Made by a program: the position numbers and the translations under genes | Assembly: GCA_964423195.1 (NCBI GenBank) | Contig: CAYRDY010000008.1 | Span: 1 to 40,909 of the forward strand | DNA from: CAKRHR01 sp964423195 | Lineage (GTDB): Bacteria > Bacillota > Clostridia > Lachnospirales > Lachnospiraceae | DNA length: 40,909 bases | Direction: 5' to 3' | The notes under the pieces: model-generated | What the model saw: only the letters and a program-made list of their open reading frames with translations | Database searches by the model: none | What the model was told of the DNA's origin: nothing | Shown here: positions 23,841 through 31,945 of the stretch, one piece after another | Layout of the letters: every line of letters starts with the position of its first letter | How positions within the stretch are numbered: position 1 is the stretch's first letter

Positions 23841-24278
23841 TCAGAAGCTGATGCCCAGATCAGCCATATGCTCCGCGATATCATCCATATTGTCGACATC
23901 AACGTCATTGATCTTGTCCCAGTTTTCCTTGCTCCAAATCTCAATCCTGCTCGATATGCCCACGAGCACCGCATCCTTGTCCAGTCCGGCAAATTCGCGC
24001 AGGACTGCTGGCAGCAGGATCCTTCCCTGTCTGTCCACCTCACACTGGGCGGCGCTGGCTAAGAAGAACCTTGAAAATTTTCTGGCATCTTTTTTTGTCA
24101 ATGGAAGTTCACGGAGTTTTTGCGCGAATACATTCCACTCCTCGGAAGGAAATACAAACAGACAGCCGTCCAGACCCTTGGTCACGACAAAATTGTCCCC
24201 TAAAGACTCTCTGAACTTCGAGGGAACGATCAGTCTGCCCTTTGTATCAATTGTGTGGTTGTATTCGCCGATAAACAT
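23841..24278 (-). CDS. mraZ: Transcriptional regulator MraZ
   Basis: A 145-residue protein with two AbrB-like swapped-hairpin motifs (M-F-I-G-E-Y-N-H-T-I-D-T-K-G-R-L at 1-16 and the second V-D-R-Q-G-R-I-L-L-P copy near 85), the hallmark D-x-K/Q-G-R pairs of MraZ. MraZ forms rings and controls the dcw operon it heads. The start is at ATG 24278, with GGGGAG eight bases upstream; upstream in-frame codons run through the operator and lack a ribosome site. A repeat operator lies 50-89 bases upstream. Confidence 0.97.
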   Translation of the reverse strand: MFIGEYNHTIDTKGRLIVPSKFRESLGDNFVVTKGLDGCLFVFPSEEWNVFAQKLRELPLTKKDARKFSRFFLASAAQCEVDRQGRILLPAVLREFAGLDKDAVLVGISSRIEIWSKENWDKINDVDVDNMDDIAEHMADLGISF

Positions 24279-24327
24279 AGACTTAACTCCCCACCGGGTC
24301 AAAAAAGATATCAATGACACCTGATAT

Positions 24328-24367
24328 CCATTTTCTACCACTTACTACCACTTTCTGCCACCTACAT
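24328..24367 (-). promoter_or_regulatory. MraZ operator: four 10-bp direct repeats
   Basis: CCA(C/T) occurs at 24328, 24338, 24348 and 24358 with an exact 10-base period. On the minus strand this reads as consecutive units of the form (A/T)AAGTGGTAG, the TGG-with-10-bp-period pattern reported for MraZ binding in other bacteria, including the AAAGTG-type repeats of mollicutes. The array overlaps the predicted transcription start, consistent with repression. Confidence 0.8.
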
Positions 24368-24372
24368 CTCAT

Positions 24373-24401
24373 AGTTTATATGAAATCGACGAATTAATCA
24401 A
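24373..24401 (-). promoter_or_regulatory. dcw operon (mraZ) promoter
   Basis: On the minus strand, TTGATT (24396-24401), a 17-base spacer and TAAACT (24373-24378), with a start near 24366 inside the MraZ repeat array. Confidence 0.7.
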
Positions 24402-24466
24402 TACTCTTTTTTAAGTTTAATAATTTTGTAATAAAATCGTGCATCGGCTCGCGGCGCCCTCCAGAC

Positions 24467-24506
24467 AAAAACCCCGGAATTTGTCCGCCGACAAACTCCA
24501 GGGTTT
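24467..24506 (-). terminator. Terminator of the yicC-to-lgt array
   Basis: Arms 24469-24485 and 24490-24506 form a 17-bp stem with a GGCG loop on the minus-strand RNA, followed by TTTTT. The two imperfect positions are G-U wobbles only in the minus-strand transcript (they would be A-C mismatches on the plus strand), which fixes the direction. Confidence 0.85.
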
Positions 24507-24546
24507 GAATATCACAGATATAGATATAAACAAATTTCATGTCTCA

Positions 24547-24580
24547 TGCAACATCATGCCCAACGGGCATGATGTTATGC
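24547..24580. repeat. Perfect 12-bp inverted repeat after lgt
   Basis: AACATCATGCCC (24550-24561) and GGGCATGATGTT (24565-24576) are separated by 3 bases and flanked by TGC/GCA. It begins 24 bases after the lgt stop. No T-run follows on either strand, so it may be an mRNA 3'-end stabiliser or protein site rather than a terminator. Confidence 0.7.
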
Positions 24581-24599
24581 AGGCGCTCCACCACCGCGA

Positions 24600-25454
24600 T
24601 CACGCGCGCTTGCGCCGCCTCATGACCACGAGTATGATCACAGAGGCCACCACAGCCACCACGGACAGCACCTGTGACACGGGCAGCCCGATGACCGGCA
24701 GCAGAAGCTGATCCGTGCGCAGCCCCTCGATCCAGGCCCGTCCGAGGCCGTAGCCGATCACATAGAGCAGACACACCTCGCCGTCGAACTTTTTGTGGGG
24801 GCGGTAAATCATCAGAATGATCAGCACAACCAGATTCCACATGGATTCATATAAAAAAGTCGGATGCACCTGGATATAATCGACGCCGTCGACATTGACC
24901 AGCTTCTCCATCAGTTCCGGCGTCGTGTAGGCAGCGTCCTCCAGGCGAATCTGCATGGCAAACAGCCCATCCGTATATCCTCCGAACGCCTCACGGTTGA
25001 CAAAATTGCCCCAGCGCCCGATCACCTGGCCGGCGATCAGACTCGTGCATCCCGTGTCCATCATCAGTCCCACCGAGATTTTTTTACGTTTCGCCAGAAC
25101 AAGGACGCATATGATCGCGGCAATGATGCCGCCGTAAATCGCCAGTCCGCCCTTGCGCAGGTCAAGGATTTCCAGCAGGTGATCCTTATAATATTCCCAC
25201 TCGAACACGACATAATAAATCCGGGCGCCGATGATGCCAAAAATGATGCCAAAGAGCGCCAGATCAATATAATCATTGGGATTCTGTCCGGTCTTTTTTG
25301 CCTCATGCAGGGCCATCAAAATACCCACGATCATGCCGCAGCCGATGATGATGCCGTAATAAGCAATCTCAAATCCGAAAATCGAGATGCTCTTCCCAAA
25401 TTCCCCGATCTCTATGCCGAGATGCGGGAAGCGAATGCCTATCTCTCTCTCCAT
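24600..25454 (-). CDS. lgt: Prolipoprotein diacylglyceryl transferase
   Basis: A 284-residue polytopic membrane enzyme that transfers diacylglycerol from phosphatidylglycerol to the lipobox cysteine of prolipoproteins. It has about seven membrane segments. The Lgt signature G-R-W-G-N-F-V-N-R-E-A-F-G is present, as are the conserved Y-G (A-Y-Y-G-I-I-I-G), G-L-A-I-Y-G-G and H-P-T-F-L-Y-E-S motifs. GGAGG lies 12 bases before ATG 25454, slightly far but usable. It is the last gene of the long array, 24 bases after ychF, and is followed by a strong terminator. Confidence 0.97.
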   Translation of the reverse strand: MEREIGIRFPHLGIEIGEFGKSISIFGFEIAYYGIIIGCGMIVGILMALHEAKKTGQNPNDYIDLALFGIIFGIIGARIYYVVFEWEYYKDHLLEILDLRKGGLAIYGGIIAAIICVLVLAKRKKISVGLMMDTGCTSLIAGQVIGRWGNFVNREAFGGYTDGLFAMQIRLEDAAYTTPELMEKLVNVDGVDYIQVHPTFLYESMWNLVVLIILMIYRPHKKFDGEVCLLYVIGYGLGRAWIEGLRTDQLLLPVIGLPVSQVLSVVAVVASVIILVVMRRRKRA

Positions 25455-25478
25455 AAACCAGAAAAGCCTCCAAATATT

Positions 25479-26576
25479 TTATACATTAAAGCGGAACAAA
25501 ACCACATCGCCGTCCCTGACGACATAGTCTTTGCCCTCCATGCTCACCAAACCTTTCTCCTTGGCCGCCGTGTAACTTTTGCACGCCATCAGATTCTCGT
25601 AGGTGACCACTTCGGCCTTGATAAAGCCCCGCTCAAAGTCAGAGTGGATCTTTCCCGCGGCCTGCGGCGCCTTCGTTCCCGCCCGGATCGTCCACGCCCT
25701 GGTCTCCTTCGGCCCCGCCGTCAGATAACTGATCAGACCCAGCAGATGATAACTGGCCTTGATCAGTTTCTCCAGGCCGGATTCCCCGATGCCGAGATCC
25801 TCAAGAAACATCTTTTTCTCGTCCTCGTCCAGCTCCGCGATCTCCTGCTCAATCTGCGCGCAGATCACAAAGACTTCAGATCCCTCAGCGGCAGCGCAGT
25901 CGCGCACCGCCCGCACATAATCACTGTCCGCGCCGTCGTCCGCCATGTGCGCCTCATCGACATTGGCCGCATAGATGACCGGCTTATCCGTGAGCAGATT
26001 GTAGCTCTCAAGCAGCGCCTCCTCATCCTCATCGGCCGGCTTGAATGTCCTGGCAGGCTGTCCATTTTCCAGATGCGCGATCAGATTTTTGACAAGGCTG
26101 TACTCCTTTGCCGCCGACTTGTCATTTTTCGCCGTCCGCGACACCCTGGACAGGCGCCGCTCCAGGACCTCCAGATCGGCAAAGATCAACTCCAGATTGA
26201 TGGTCTCAATATCGCGCAGCGGATCGATACTGCCGTCCACGTGAACGATATTGTCGTCGTCAAAGCAGCGCACCACATGGACAATCGCGTCGACCTCGCG
26301 GATATTGGACAAAAACTGATTGCCCAGCCCCTCGCCCTTGGACGCGCCCTTGACCAGACCTGCGATATCGACAAACTCAACCGTCGCCGGGGTAATCTTC
26401 GCGGAGTCGTACAGCGCCGCCAGATGGCCAAGCCGCTCATCCGGCACGGGCACGATGCCCACATTCGGATCAATGGTGCAAAACGGATAGTTGGCGGACT
26501 CCGCCCCCGCCCTCGTCAGTGAATTAAATAACGTGCTCTTGCCCACATTTGGCAGGCCAATAATGCCCAATTTCAT
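25479..26576 (-). CDS. ychF: Obg-family ATPase YchF/OLA1
   Basis: A 365-residue YchF. P-loop G-L-P-N-V-G-K-S-T (7-15), G3 region D-I-A-G-L-V-K-G-A-S-K-G-E-G-L-G, and N-V-D-E in place of the GTP-specifying N-K-x-D, which is why the family prefers ATP. A central coiled coil and a C-terminal TGS domain (ending R-D-G-D-V-V-L-F-R-F-N-V) complete it. It binds ribosomes and is linked to stress responses. The start at ATG 26576 has AAGGAG 11 bases upstream. It sits 24 bases from thiN, an uncommon addition to this operon type. Confidence 0.96.
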   Translation of the reverse strand: MKLGIIGLPNVGKSTLFNSLTRAGAESANYPFCTIDPNVGIVPVPDERLGHLAALYDSAKITPATVEFVDIAGLVKGASKGEGLGNQFLSNIREVDAIVHVVRCFDDDNIVHVDGSIDPLRDIETINLELIFADLEVLERRLSRVSRTAKNDKSAAKEYSLVKNLIAHLENGQPARTFKPADEDEEALLESYNLLTDKPVIYAANVDEAHMADDGADSDYVRAVRDCAAAEGSEVFVICAQIEQEIAELDEDEKKMFLEDLGIGESGLEKLIKASYHLLGLISYLTAGPKETRAWTIRAGTKAPQAAGKIHSDFERGFIKAEVVTYENLMACKSYTAAKEKGLVSMEGKDYVVRDGDVVLFRFNV

Positions 26577-26600
26577 GATTTGCAGCACTCCTTATCCTTT

Positions 26601-27359
26601 TTAATCCCTGGATTCAATCAACAGGGCAGAGCCCGCGCCGATGCGGATCACACCCTCAGGCGCCGTCAGCTCATTGCTCACGCACAGGCTCTCGCCCAGC
26701 TGCACATCGCGGCCGCTCAGCGGATATTTAAAGCCCGCCATCTCGACGCCCCTTAGAGACTCCGACACCGGAATCAGAGAAATATACCTCCCGAAATCAC
26801 CCCGGACGACAAATTCCCGCTCAATCATGCGGATGCGGTTGTGGGCGTCCACGATCACCGCGTCGATGCCCGCCGCCATCGGGAATTTCAGCATCTGCAG
26901 GTTTGCCAGGACATGGTCAAGTCTGGTGCCCGTCGCCCCAAGAATCACAATGGCGCTGTCCTGTTTAAAAGCCATGAGCTGACCATCGCCCTGCAAAGAA
27001 TCCACAGGATACGTGTCGTTTCGCATGGGTGGAGTTTCCCGGACGGCATCGGCGCCGCACAGTTCCATCGCCAGTTTCAGGGCGATGTCGGTGTCCGTCT
27101 CATCTTTTTCCGGGGCGTAGGCGTGTACCCTGACATCCCCGCGGCCAAGGTATATCCGCAGCACTTCCGGCGACACCGTGTCAAAATCGCCGACGATATG
27201 CGTCAGCCTGAAATGCTCCTCACGCAGCGCCGCCTCCAGGCGCCGCGCGGCCTCCAGGCCGCCGTCCACGGCGATTATCTCGTCAAATTTTTCTTTTTTC
27301 AAAAAACTGAGAGCAAAATCATATTCGATATTGCCCCCGGTGATGATCAACACTCTCAT
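26601..27359 (-). CDS. thiN: Thiamine diphosphokinase
   Basis: A 252-residue ThiN/TPK that converts thiamine to thiamine diphosphate with ATP. The N-terminal catalytic domain has D-G-G-L-E-A-A, G-D-F-D-T-V and the K-D-E-T-D-T-D-I-A-L motif. G-A-T-G-T-R-L-D-H-V-L-A-N-L follows, then a C-terminal beta domain. About 25 extra residues sit between the last two motifs (roughly 107-132), making it longer than Bacillus ThiN. ATG 27359 has no clear Shine-Dalgarno and begins 19 bases after the rpe stop, so its translation may depend on coupling to rpe. The rsgA-rpe-thiN order is as in Bacillus. Confidence 0.93.
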   Translation of the reverse strand: MRVLIITGGNIEYDFALSFLKKEKFDEIIAVDGGLEAARRLEAALREEHFRLTHIVGDFDTVSPEVLRIYLGRGDVRVHAYAPEKDETDTDIALKLAMELCGADAVRETPPMRNDTYPVDSLQGDGQLMAFKQDSAIVILGATGTRLDHVLANLQMLKFPMAAGIDAVIVDAHNRIRMIEREFVVRGDFGRYISLIPVSESLRGVEMAGFKYPLSGRDVQLGESLCVSNELTAPEGVIRIGAGSALLIESRD

Positions 27360-27378
27360 ATCATTATTTCAGCGCGCA

Positions 27379-28038
27379 TTACTCATACTTTTTGAAAATC
27401 TCCAGAAAATCCCGCACATTTTTCGCGGCGTCGCCCCTGAAAACCGACGACCCCGTCACGATGACATTCGCCCCGGCATCGATGACCTCACGGACATTCT
27501 CCAGAGTGATGCCGCCGTCCACCTCAATGTCCGGCGCAAGATCCCGCGCCTCGGCCAACGACCGGATTTCCCCGATCTTCTCCGTTGAGGACGGAATATA
27601 TCTCTGCCCGCCAAACCCCGGATCCACCGTCATGACCAGAATCATATCCACAGAATCCAGTAGATATCGAATCGCCTGCGGCGGCGTCGCCGGATTCAAG
27701 GCCACGCCCGCCCGGCAGCCAAGCGCGCGGATATGTTCCACCGCGCGGTGCAGATGCGTGCATGCCTCGGCGTGCACCGTGATGATGTCTGCCCCGGCCT
27801 TTGCAAAATTCTCGACAAACCGGTCCGGCTCTTGCACCATCAGATGGACGTCAAATACGGCGTCCGTACATCTGCGCAGCGACCTGACCACCGGAATGCC
27901 GACACTGATATTGGGCACAAAAGCGCCGTCCATCACATCGATATGCACATATTCGGCTCCCGCCCCGACAACCGTTCTCACATCCTCGCCAAGTCTTGAA
28001 AAATCCGCTGCCAGGATGGACGGCGATAATCTGATCAT
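27379..28038 (-). CDS. rpe: Ribulose-phosphate 3-epimerase
   Basis: A 219-residue TIM-barrel enzyme interconverting ribulose 5-phosphate and xylulose 5-phosphate. Signatures: L-S-P-S-I-L-A-A-D-F-S near the start, H-I-D-V-M-D-G-A-F-V-P-N (metal and catalytic Asp), D-V-H-L-M-V, M-T-V-D-P-G-F-G-G-Q and E-V-D-G-G-I (second catalytic Asp). The start at ATG 28038 follows AGAGGAACGG; the open frame extends further upstream but that part is the end of rsgA in another frame. It lies 31 bases after rsgA. Confidence 0.98.
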   Translation of the reverse strand: MIRLSPSILAADFSRLGEDVRTVVGAGAEYVHIDVMDGAFVPNISVGIPVVRSLRRCTDAVFDVHLMVQEPDRFVENFAKAGADIITVHAEACTHLHRAVEHIRALGCRAGVALNPATPPQAIRYLLDSVDMILVMTVDPGFGGQRYIPSSTEKIGEIRSLAEARDLAPDIEVDGGITLENVREVIDAGANVIVTGSSVFRGDAAKNVRDFLEIFKKYE

Positions 28039-28069
28039 CCGTTCCTCTTTTCCAGCGCGCCCCCGCCGC

Positions 28070-28948
28070 CTAATATTTTCTCTGTGATTTGATCTCCTCA
28101 TACATTCCGACATAACTCTGGTACCGTCTCCGATTGATCTCACCGGCCTCAAGCGCCGCCTTGACCGCACAGTCCGGCTCGTGGATATGCGCGCATCCGG
28201 CGAAGCGGCATTTTCCCTCATAGGGTGCAAACTCCATAAAACAGTCCCTCAGCTGCGCTTCGTCCATATCCTGCAGATACAGTGACGTAAAGCCCGGCGT
28301 ATCCATCAGATAGGTCTGCTCCCCCAGATAAAAGAGCTCCGAGTGCCGCGTCGTATGGCGCCCCCGCTGGATCTTTTCGCTGACATCGCCCGTGGCCATG
28401 CCGGCCTCCGGCAGCAGTTCATTCATCAGAGAGGATTTGCCGACCCCGGAGGGTCCGGCGAGCACCGTCGTGTGCCCGCGCAGCTGATCCCTCACAGCTT
28501 CCAGCCCTGTCTGATTCTTGACGCTGATCAACAGGACGTCCGAGCCGCATTTTGCATAAATGCCTGCGAGCCGCTCTGCCCGCTCACTGCCGGCGATATC
28601 CAGCTTGTTAAAACAGATGACCGTCCTCAGATCCTGCATGCGCATCGCGACCAGAAACCGGTCCAAAAGGCCGAGATTGGGTTCCGGCTGCGTCAGCGCA
28701 AAGATAACCATGGCCTGGTCGACATTGGCGACCGCCGGCCTTTGCAGTGTATTGAGACGGGGCAGTATCGAGATGATATTGCCCGTCTTCTGTTCCTCAT
28801 CAATCACATCAAACGCTACCATGTCGCCGACATAGGGCTTTATCTTTTGATTCCTGAAACCGCCCCTGGCCCTGCATTCCCAGACGCCGTGCCCCTGGGC
28901 ATGGACATAATAAAATCCCGCAATTCCCTTGATGATCCTGCCCCGCAT
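28070..28948 (-). CDS. rsgA: Small ribosomal subunit biogenesis GTPase RsgA
   Basis: A 292-residue circularly permuted GTPase that checks 30S maturation. An N-terminal OB fold (about 1-70) comes first. The permuted G motifs follow as N-K-L-D (G4), then G-P-S-G-V-G-K-S-S (G1), then D-T-P-G (G3). The C-terminal zinc site C-R-F-A-G-C-A-H-I-H-E-P-D-C ends the protein. ATG 28948 has GGGAGG upstream and begins 12 bases after the prkC stop, the usual prkC-rsgA arrangement. Confidence 0.98.
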   Translation of the reverse strand: MRGRIIKGIAGFYYVHAQGHGVWECRARGGFRNQKIKPYVGDMVAFDVIDEEQKTGNIISILPRLNTLQRPAVANVDQAMVIFALTQPEPNLGLLDRFLVAMRMQDLRTVICFNKLDIAGSERAERLAGIYAKCGSDVLLISVKNQTGLEAVRDQLRGHTTVLAGPSGVGKSSLMNELLPEAGMATGDVSEKIQRGRHTTRHSELFYLGEQTYLMDTPGFTSLYLQDMDEAQLRDCFMEFAPYEGKCRFAGCAHIHEPDCAVKAALEAGEINRRRYQSYVGMYEEIKSQRKY

Positions 28949-28960
28949 ACAGCCTCCCGG

Positions 28961-31207
28961 TCACTGACCGTCAAACTGGACGTCCTCGCGGCGAACCTCA
29001 GCGCCGTTCAGATAATAGACGATCTGATCCGTCGAACCGTAGACGCCGCTGACTGTCCGCTCCACCGGCTCATAAGTATCGCTGTTGAAATCGGCAAAAG
29101 AGTAAATGACCTCGCCGGTGCTGGCCAGCCGGACCTCCAGAGAACCGGTAATCGGCTGATCCGTATTGTCATGGTAAAGCATCGGGTCCATCACTCGAAC
29201 TTCGTGTACCGTCTGTCCCGCATACTGTGAACCGGCGCTGACGACCGCCATCACCGTCGTCCCTTCCTCCACCTCCGAGCCCTCGCTCACGGAGGCGCCG
29301 TCCACGGTAAAACTCATGACCTCACCCTGCGGCACATCCTCGCTGTAATCCTGCGTCGACTCAAACACCAGACCCGCGGCCTCCACCGCCGCCTTGGCGT
29401 CAGCCTCGGACTTTCCGATGATCGAAGGCATCTGGACCATCACGACTTCCTTGCCCAGACTGAGCACCAGCACGATGCTGTCCCCAGCGCTGACCTCGGT
29501 GCCCGCCTCCGGATCCGTCCTGATCACCAGGCCGTCCGCGACCGTATCACTGTGTTCTGTCTGGGTGCCGCCAAATTCGAGATCATTGGCTTTCAGCACA
29601 TTCTTTGCCTGCTCGACTGTCAGACCCTCAAAACTGCTGAGAGCAAACGTCTCCTTGCCGCTGCTGATATAGACGGTGACCCTGTCGCCGGCTCTGAGCA
29701 CGGTGCCCTCCACCGGATTCTGCTCGATCACCTTGCCCTCATCGTCATCATATTCCGATGCCTTTTGCTCGAAACCGACGATAAAGCCCGCTTCCTCCGT
29801 GATACCCGCCTCCTGCAGCTTCTGTCTGGCCTCATCCTCCGTCATATTCATCACGGATACCATCGGCGTTTCCACGGGTGCCGTCTCGGATTCCGACTCG
29901 CTCTGCCCGGACTGAGACTCCATCTGTGACTCACGCGTCCCCGCGTTGCCGAACAATCCGACCGCTCTGCCGACAATAAAACAGATGGCGACCACAAGAA
30001 TGATCGCACCGATCACGCCGAGTACAATCATCACTTTTTCCAGCCTTGGATTGACCTCGTCCTCATCATCATCGTCGTCGAGATCATCCTCCCTGTAGGC
30101 GCGCCGCGCGGCCTCGGCCTGCTGCTGCCGCCGCATCTCTTCCTGACGGCGCTGGGCATTTTCATTCCCTGAGGCATATGAAGAATTCTGCCCCTGCCGG
30201 TCGCCATAGCCCTGCTGTCCGGGGCCGACATAGCCCTGCCGTTCATCGTAGCCCTGCTGTCCGGAACCGACATACCCCTGCTGGCCCGCCGCGCCTCTCT
30301 GGCGCATCTGTTCGATCTCCCGCTCACTGAGCACGGCTGTCTTTGTCTCCGCCCCCACAGCGCCGGACAGAACGACATAATTCCCATCCGGGTTCGAGAG
30401 CACCCGACGCAGATCCGCGATTAGCTCCTGGGCGGACGCGTATCGCCGCTCCGGCTTTTTCTGTGTACATTTGAGAATAATCTTTTCAAAACTTCTCGGA
30501 ATTGAGGGGTCATACTGTCTCGGCGGTACCATCTCGCCCTGAATGTGCATCAGCGCCACCGCCACATTATTTTCGCCGTCGAACGGCACCCGGCCGGTCA
30601 GCATCTCATACATGGTAATGCCGAGCGAATAGATATCACTCTTGGCGTCGGAATATCCGCCTCTTGCCTGCTCCGGAGAGATATAGTGCACCGAGCCGGC
30701 CGCCGTGTTAGTATTGGTGGTCGAATCCGCCACCTTGGCAATGCCGAAATCCGTGACCTTGACTTTGCCGTCCCTGGACATAATGATATTCTGCGGCTTG
30801 ACATCCCTGTGGATGATGCGGTTCTGGTGCGCCGCGCTCAAGCCCGACGCGATCTGGATGGAAATATTCAGCGCCTCACGGACTTCGAGCTTTCCCTTCA
30901 TGTCGATATAATTTTTCAGCGTAATGCCCTGGACAAGTTCCATGACAATATAGTAAATGCCATTCTCCTCGCCGACGTCATAGACACTGACAATGTTCGG
31001 GTGTGACAGTCCCGCCGCCGACTGGGCCTCAACCCTGAATTTTTTTACAAATGACGCGTCGGAACTGTATTCATTTTTCAAAACCTTGATCGCCACTAGG
31101 CGGTTGAGTTTATGGCATTTTGCCTTGTAGACATCAGCCATGCCGCCGGAGCCGATCTTCTCAAGTATTTCATATCTGTCGGCAAGATACATGCCTGGTA
31201 CCAGCAT
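28961..31207 (-). CDS. prkC: PASTA-domain Ser/Thr protein kinase PrkC/StkP
   Basis: A 748-residue eukaryotic-like kinase that senses muropeptides or lipid II and phosphorylates division and growth proteins. The cytoplasmic kinase domain (about 12-270) has G-S-G-G-M-A-D-V, Lys41, H-R-D-V-K-P-Q-N (133-140) and D-F-G (153-155). The juxtamembrane segment contains a Q-Q-G-Y repeat (308-340), a basic Gln/Arg stretch and a run of acidic residues (374-384). One transmembrane helix (about 391-413) leads to three PASTA domains (about 447-517, 519-588, 590-660) and a further C-terminal domain (660-748). ATG 31207 is 3 bases after prpC, and its ribosome site GAGGAGG is inside the prpC end. Confidence 0.98.
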   Translation of the reverse strand: MLVPGMYLADRYEILEKIGSGGMADVYKAKCHKLNRLVAIKVLKNEYSSDASFVKKFRVEAQSAAGLSHPNIVSVYDVGEENGIYYIVMELVQGITLKNYIDMKGKLEVREALNISIQIASGLSAAHQNRIIHRDVKPQNIIMSRDGKVKVTDFGIAKVADSTTNTNTAAGSVHYISPEQARGGYSDAKSDIYSLGITMYEMLTGRVPFDGENNVAVALMHIQGEMVPPRQYDPSIPRSFEKIILKCTQKKPERRYASAQELIADLRRVLSNPDGNYVVLSGAVGAETKTAVLSEREIEQMRQRGAAGQQGYVGSGQQGYDERQGYVGPGQQGYGDRQGQNSSYASGNENAQRRQEEMRRQQQAEAARRAYREDDLDDDDDEDEVNPRLEKVMIVLGVIGAIILVVAICFIVGRAVGLFGNAGTRESQMESQSGQSESESETAPVETPMVSVMNMTEDEARQKLQEAGITEEAGFIVGFEQKASEYDDDEGKVIEQNPVEGTVLRAGDRVTVYISSGKETFALSSFEGLTVEQAKNVLKANDLEFGGTQTEHSDTVADGLVIRTDPEAGTEVSAGDSIVLVLSLGKEVVMVQMPSIIGKSEADAKAAVEAAGLVFESTQDYSEDVPQGEVMSFTVDGASVSEGSEVEEGTTVMAVVSAGSQYAGQTVHEVRVMDPMLYHDNTDQPITGSLEVRLASTGEVIYSFADFNSDTYEPVERTVSGVYGSTDQIVYYLNGAEVRREDVQFDGQ
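30190..30290 (-). repeat. Gln-Gly-Tyr repeat in the PrkC juxtamembrane region
   Basis: The coding sequence repeats G-Q-Q-G-Y-V-G or G-Q-Q-G-Y-(D/G) with E-R-Q-G-Y or D-R-Q-G-Q spacers about four times. The DNA copies (TAGCCCTGCTGTCCGG-like on the plus strand) are clearly related. Confidence 0.7.
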
Positions 31208-31210
31208 GAT

Positions 31211-31945
31211 TTAAGCCACCTCCTCGCCAAATGGTTCAATAACAAGCACCGTAATGTTGTCCTTGCCCCCGTTCTCATTCGCTTCCTCAATCAGCGCGTC
31301 CGCCACATCACCGATCTCATGGTTCTCAAAAATATCGAGAATCTCTTCATCCGAAACCATATTGGTGAGTCCGTCCGAACACATCAGCAGCCGGTCGCCG
31401 GCCTCAAGATCCACCTCAAAAAAATCCGGCTTCACTTCCCGCGCCGCGCCGATCGCCCGCGTAATGATATTTTTATCCGGATGGTGCTCGGCCTGCTCTT
31501 TGGTGAGCTCGCCGGCGCGCATCATGATTCCCACATAGGAGTGATCCTCCGTCACCTGCGTGATCTCATCATCGATCAAATACAGGCGACTGTCGCCGAC
31601 ATTGGCCACCGACAGGACGCCGTCCTTGATAAAAGCCGCCACAAAAGTCGTCCCCATCCCGGCGTAATCCATATTTTTCGCCGCCTCGCTGAGGACAAGG
31701 TCATTGATATGGCGCATGGCGTCGTCCATCAGACGGATAGGAATCTCTGTCCTGGACTCCCTGATATATTTAACAAAATTCTCCACGGATAATCTCGAAG
31801 CGTAGTCGCCGGCTTTATGGCCGCCCATCCCGTCGGCGACGATAAACAAATTCGGCAAAATACCTACCGGCTCCGTCGAAAAGAACATATAGTCCTGATT
31901 CATCGCACGGACTTTGCCGATATCCGTCTTGCCATAGGCTCTCAT
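31211..31945 (-). CDS. prpC: PP2C-type protein phosphatase PrpC/Stp1
   Basis: A 244-residue metal-dependent Ser/Thr phosphatase, partner of the kinase encoded next. PP2C motifs: R-x-x-N-Q-D near 14-18, V-A-D-G-M-G-G-H-K-A-G (36-46), V-G-D-S-R-L-Y, L-M-C-S-D-G-L-T-N and the final G-G-K-D-N-I-T-V-L-V. ATG 31945 overlaps the rlmN stop as ATGA, implying translational coupling. AAGGAGGGATC lies upstream inside rlmN. Confidence 0.98.
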   Translation of the reverse strand: MRAYGKTDIGKVRAMNQDYMFFSTEPVGILPNLFIVADGMGGHKAGDYASRLSVENFVKYIRESRTEIPIRLMDDAMRHINDLVLSEAAKNMDYAGMGTTFVAAFIKDGVLSVANVGDSRLYLIDDEITQVTEDHSYVGIMMRAGELTKEQAEHHPDKNIITRAIGAAREVKPDFFEVDLEAGDRLLMCSDGLTNMVSDEEILDIFENHEIGDVADALIEEANENGGKDNITVLVIEPFGEEVA

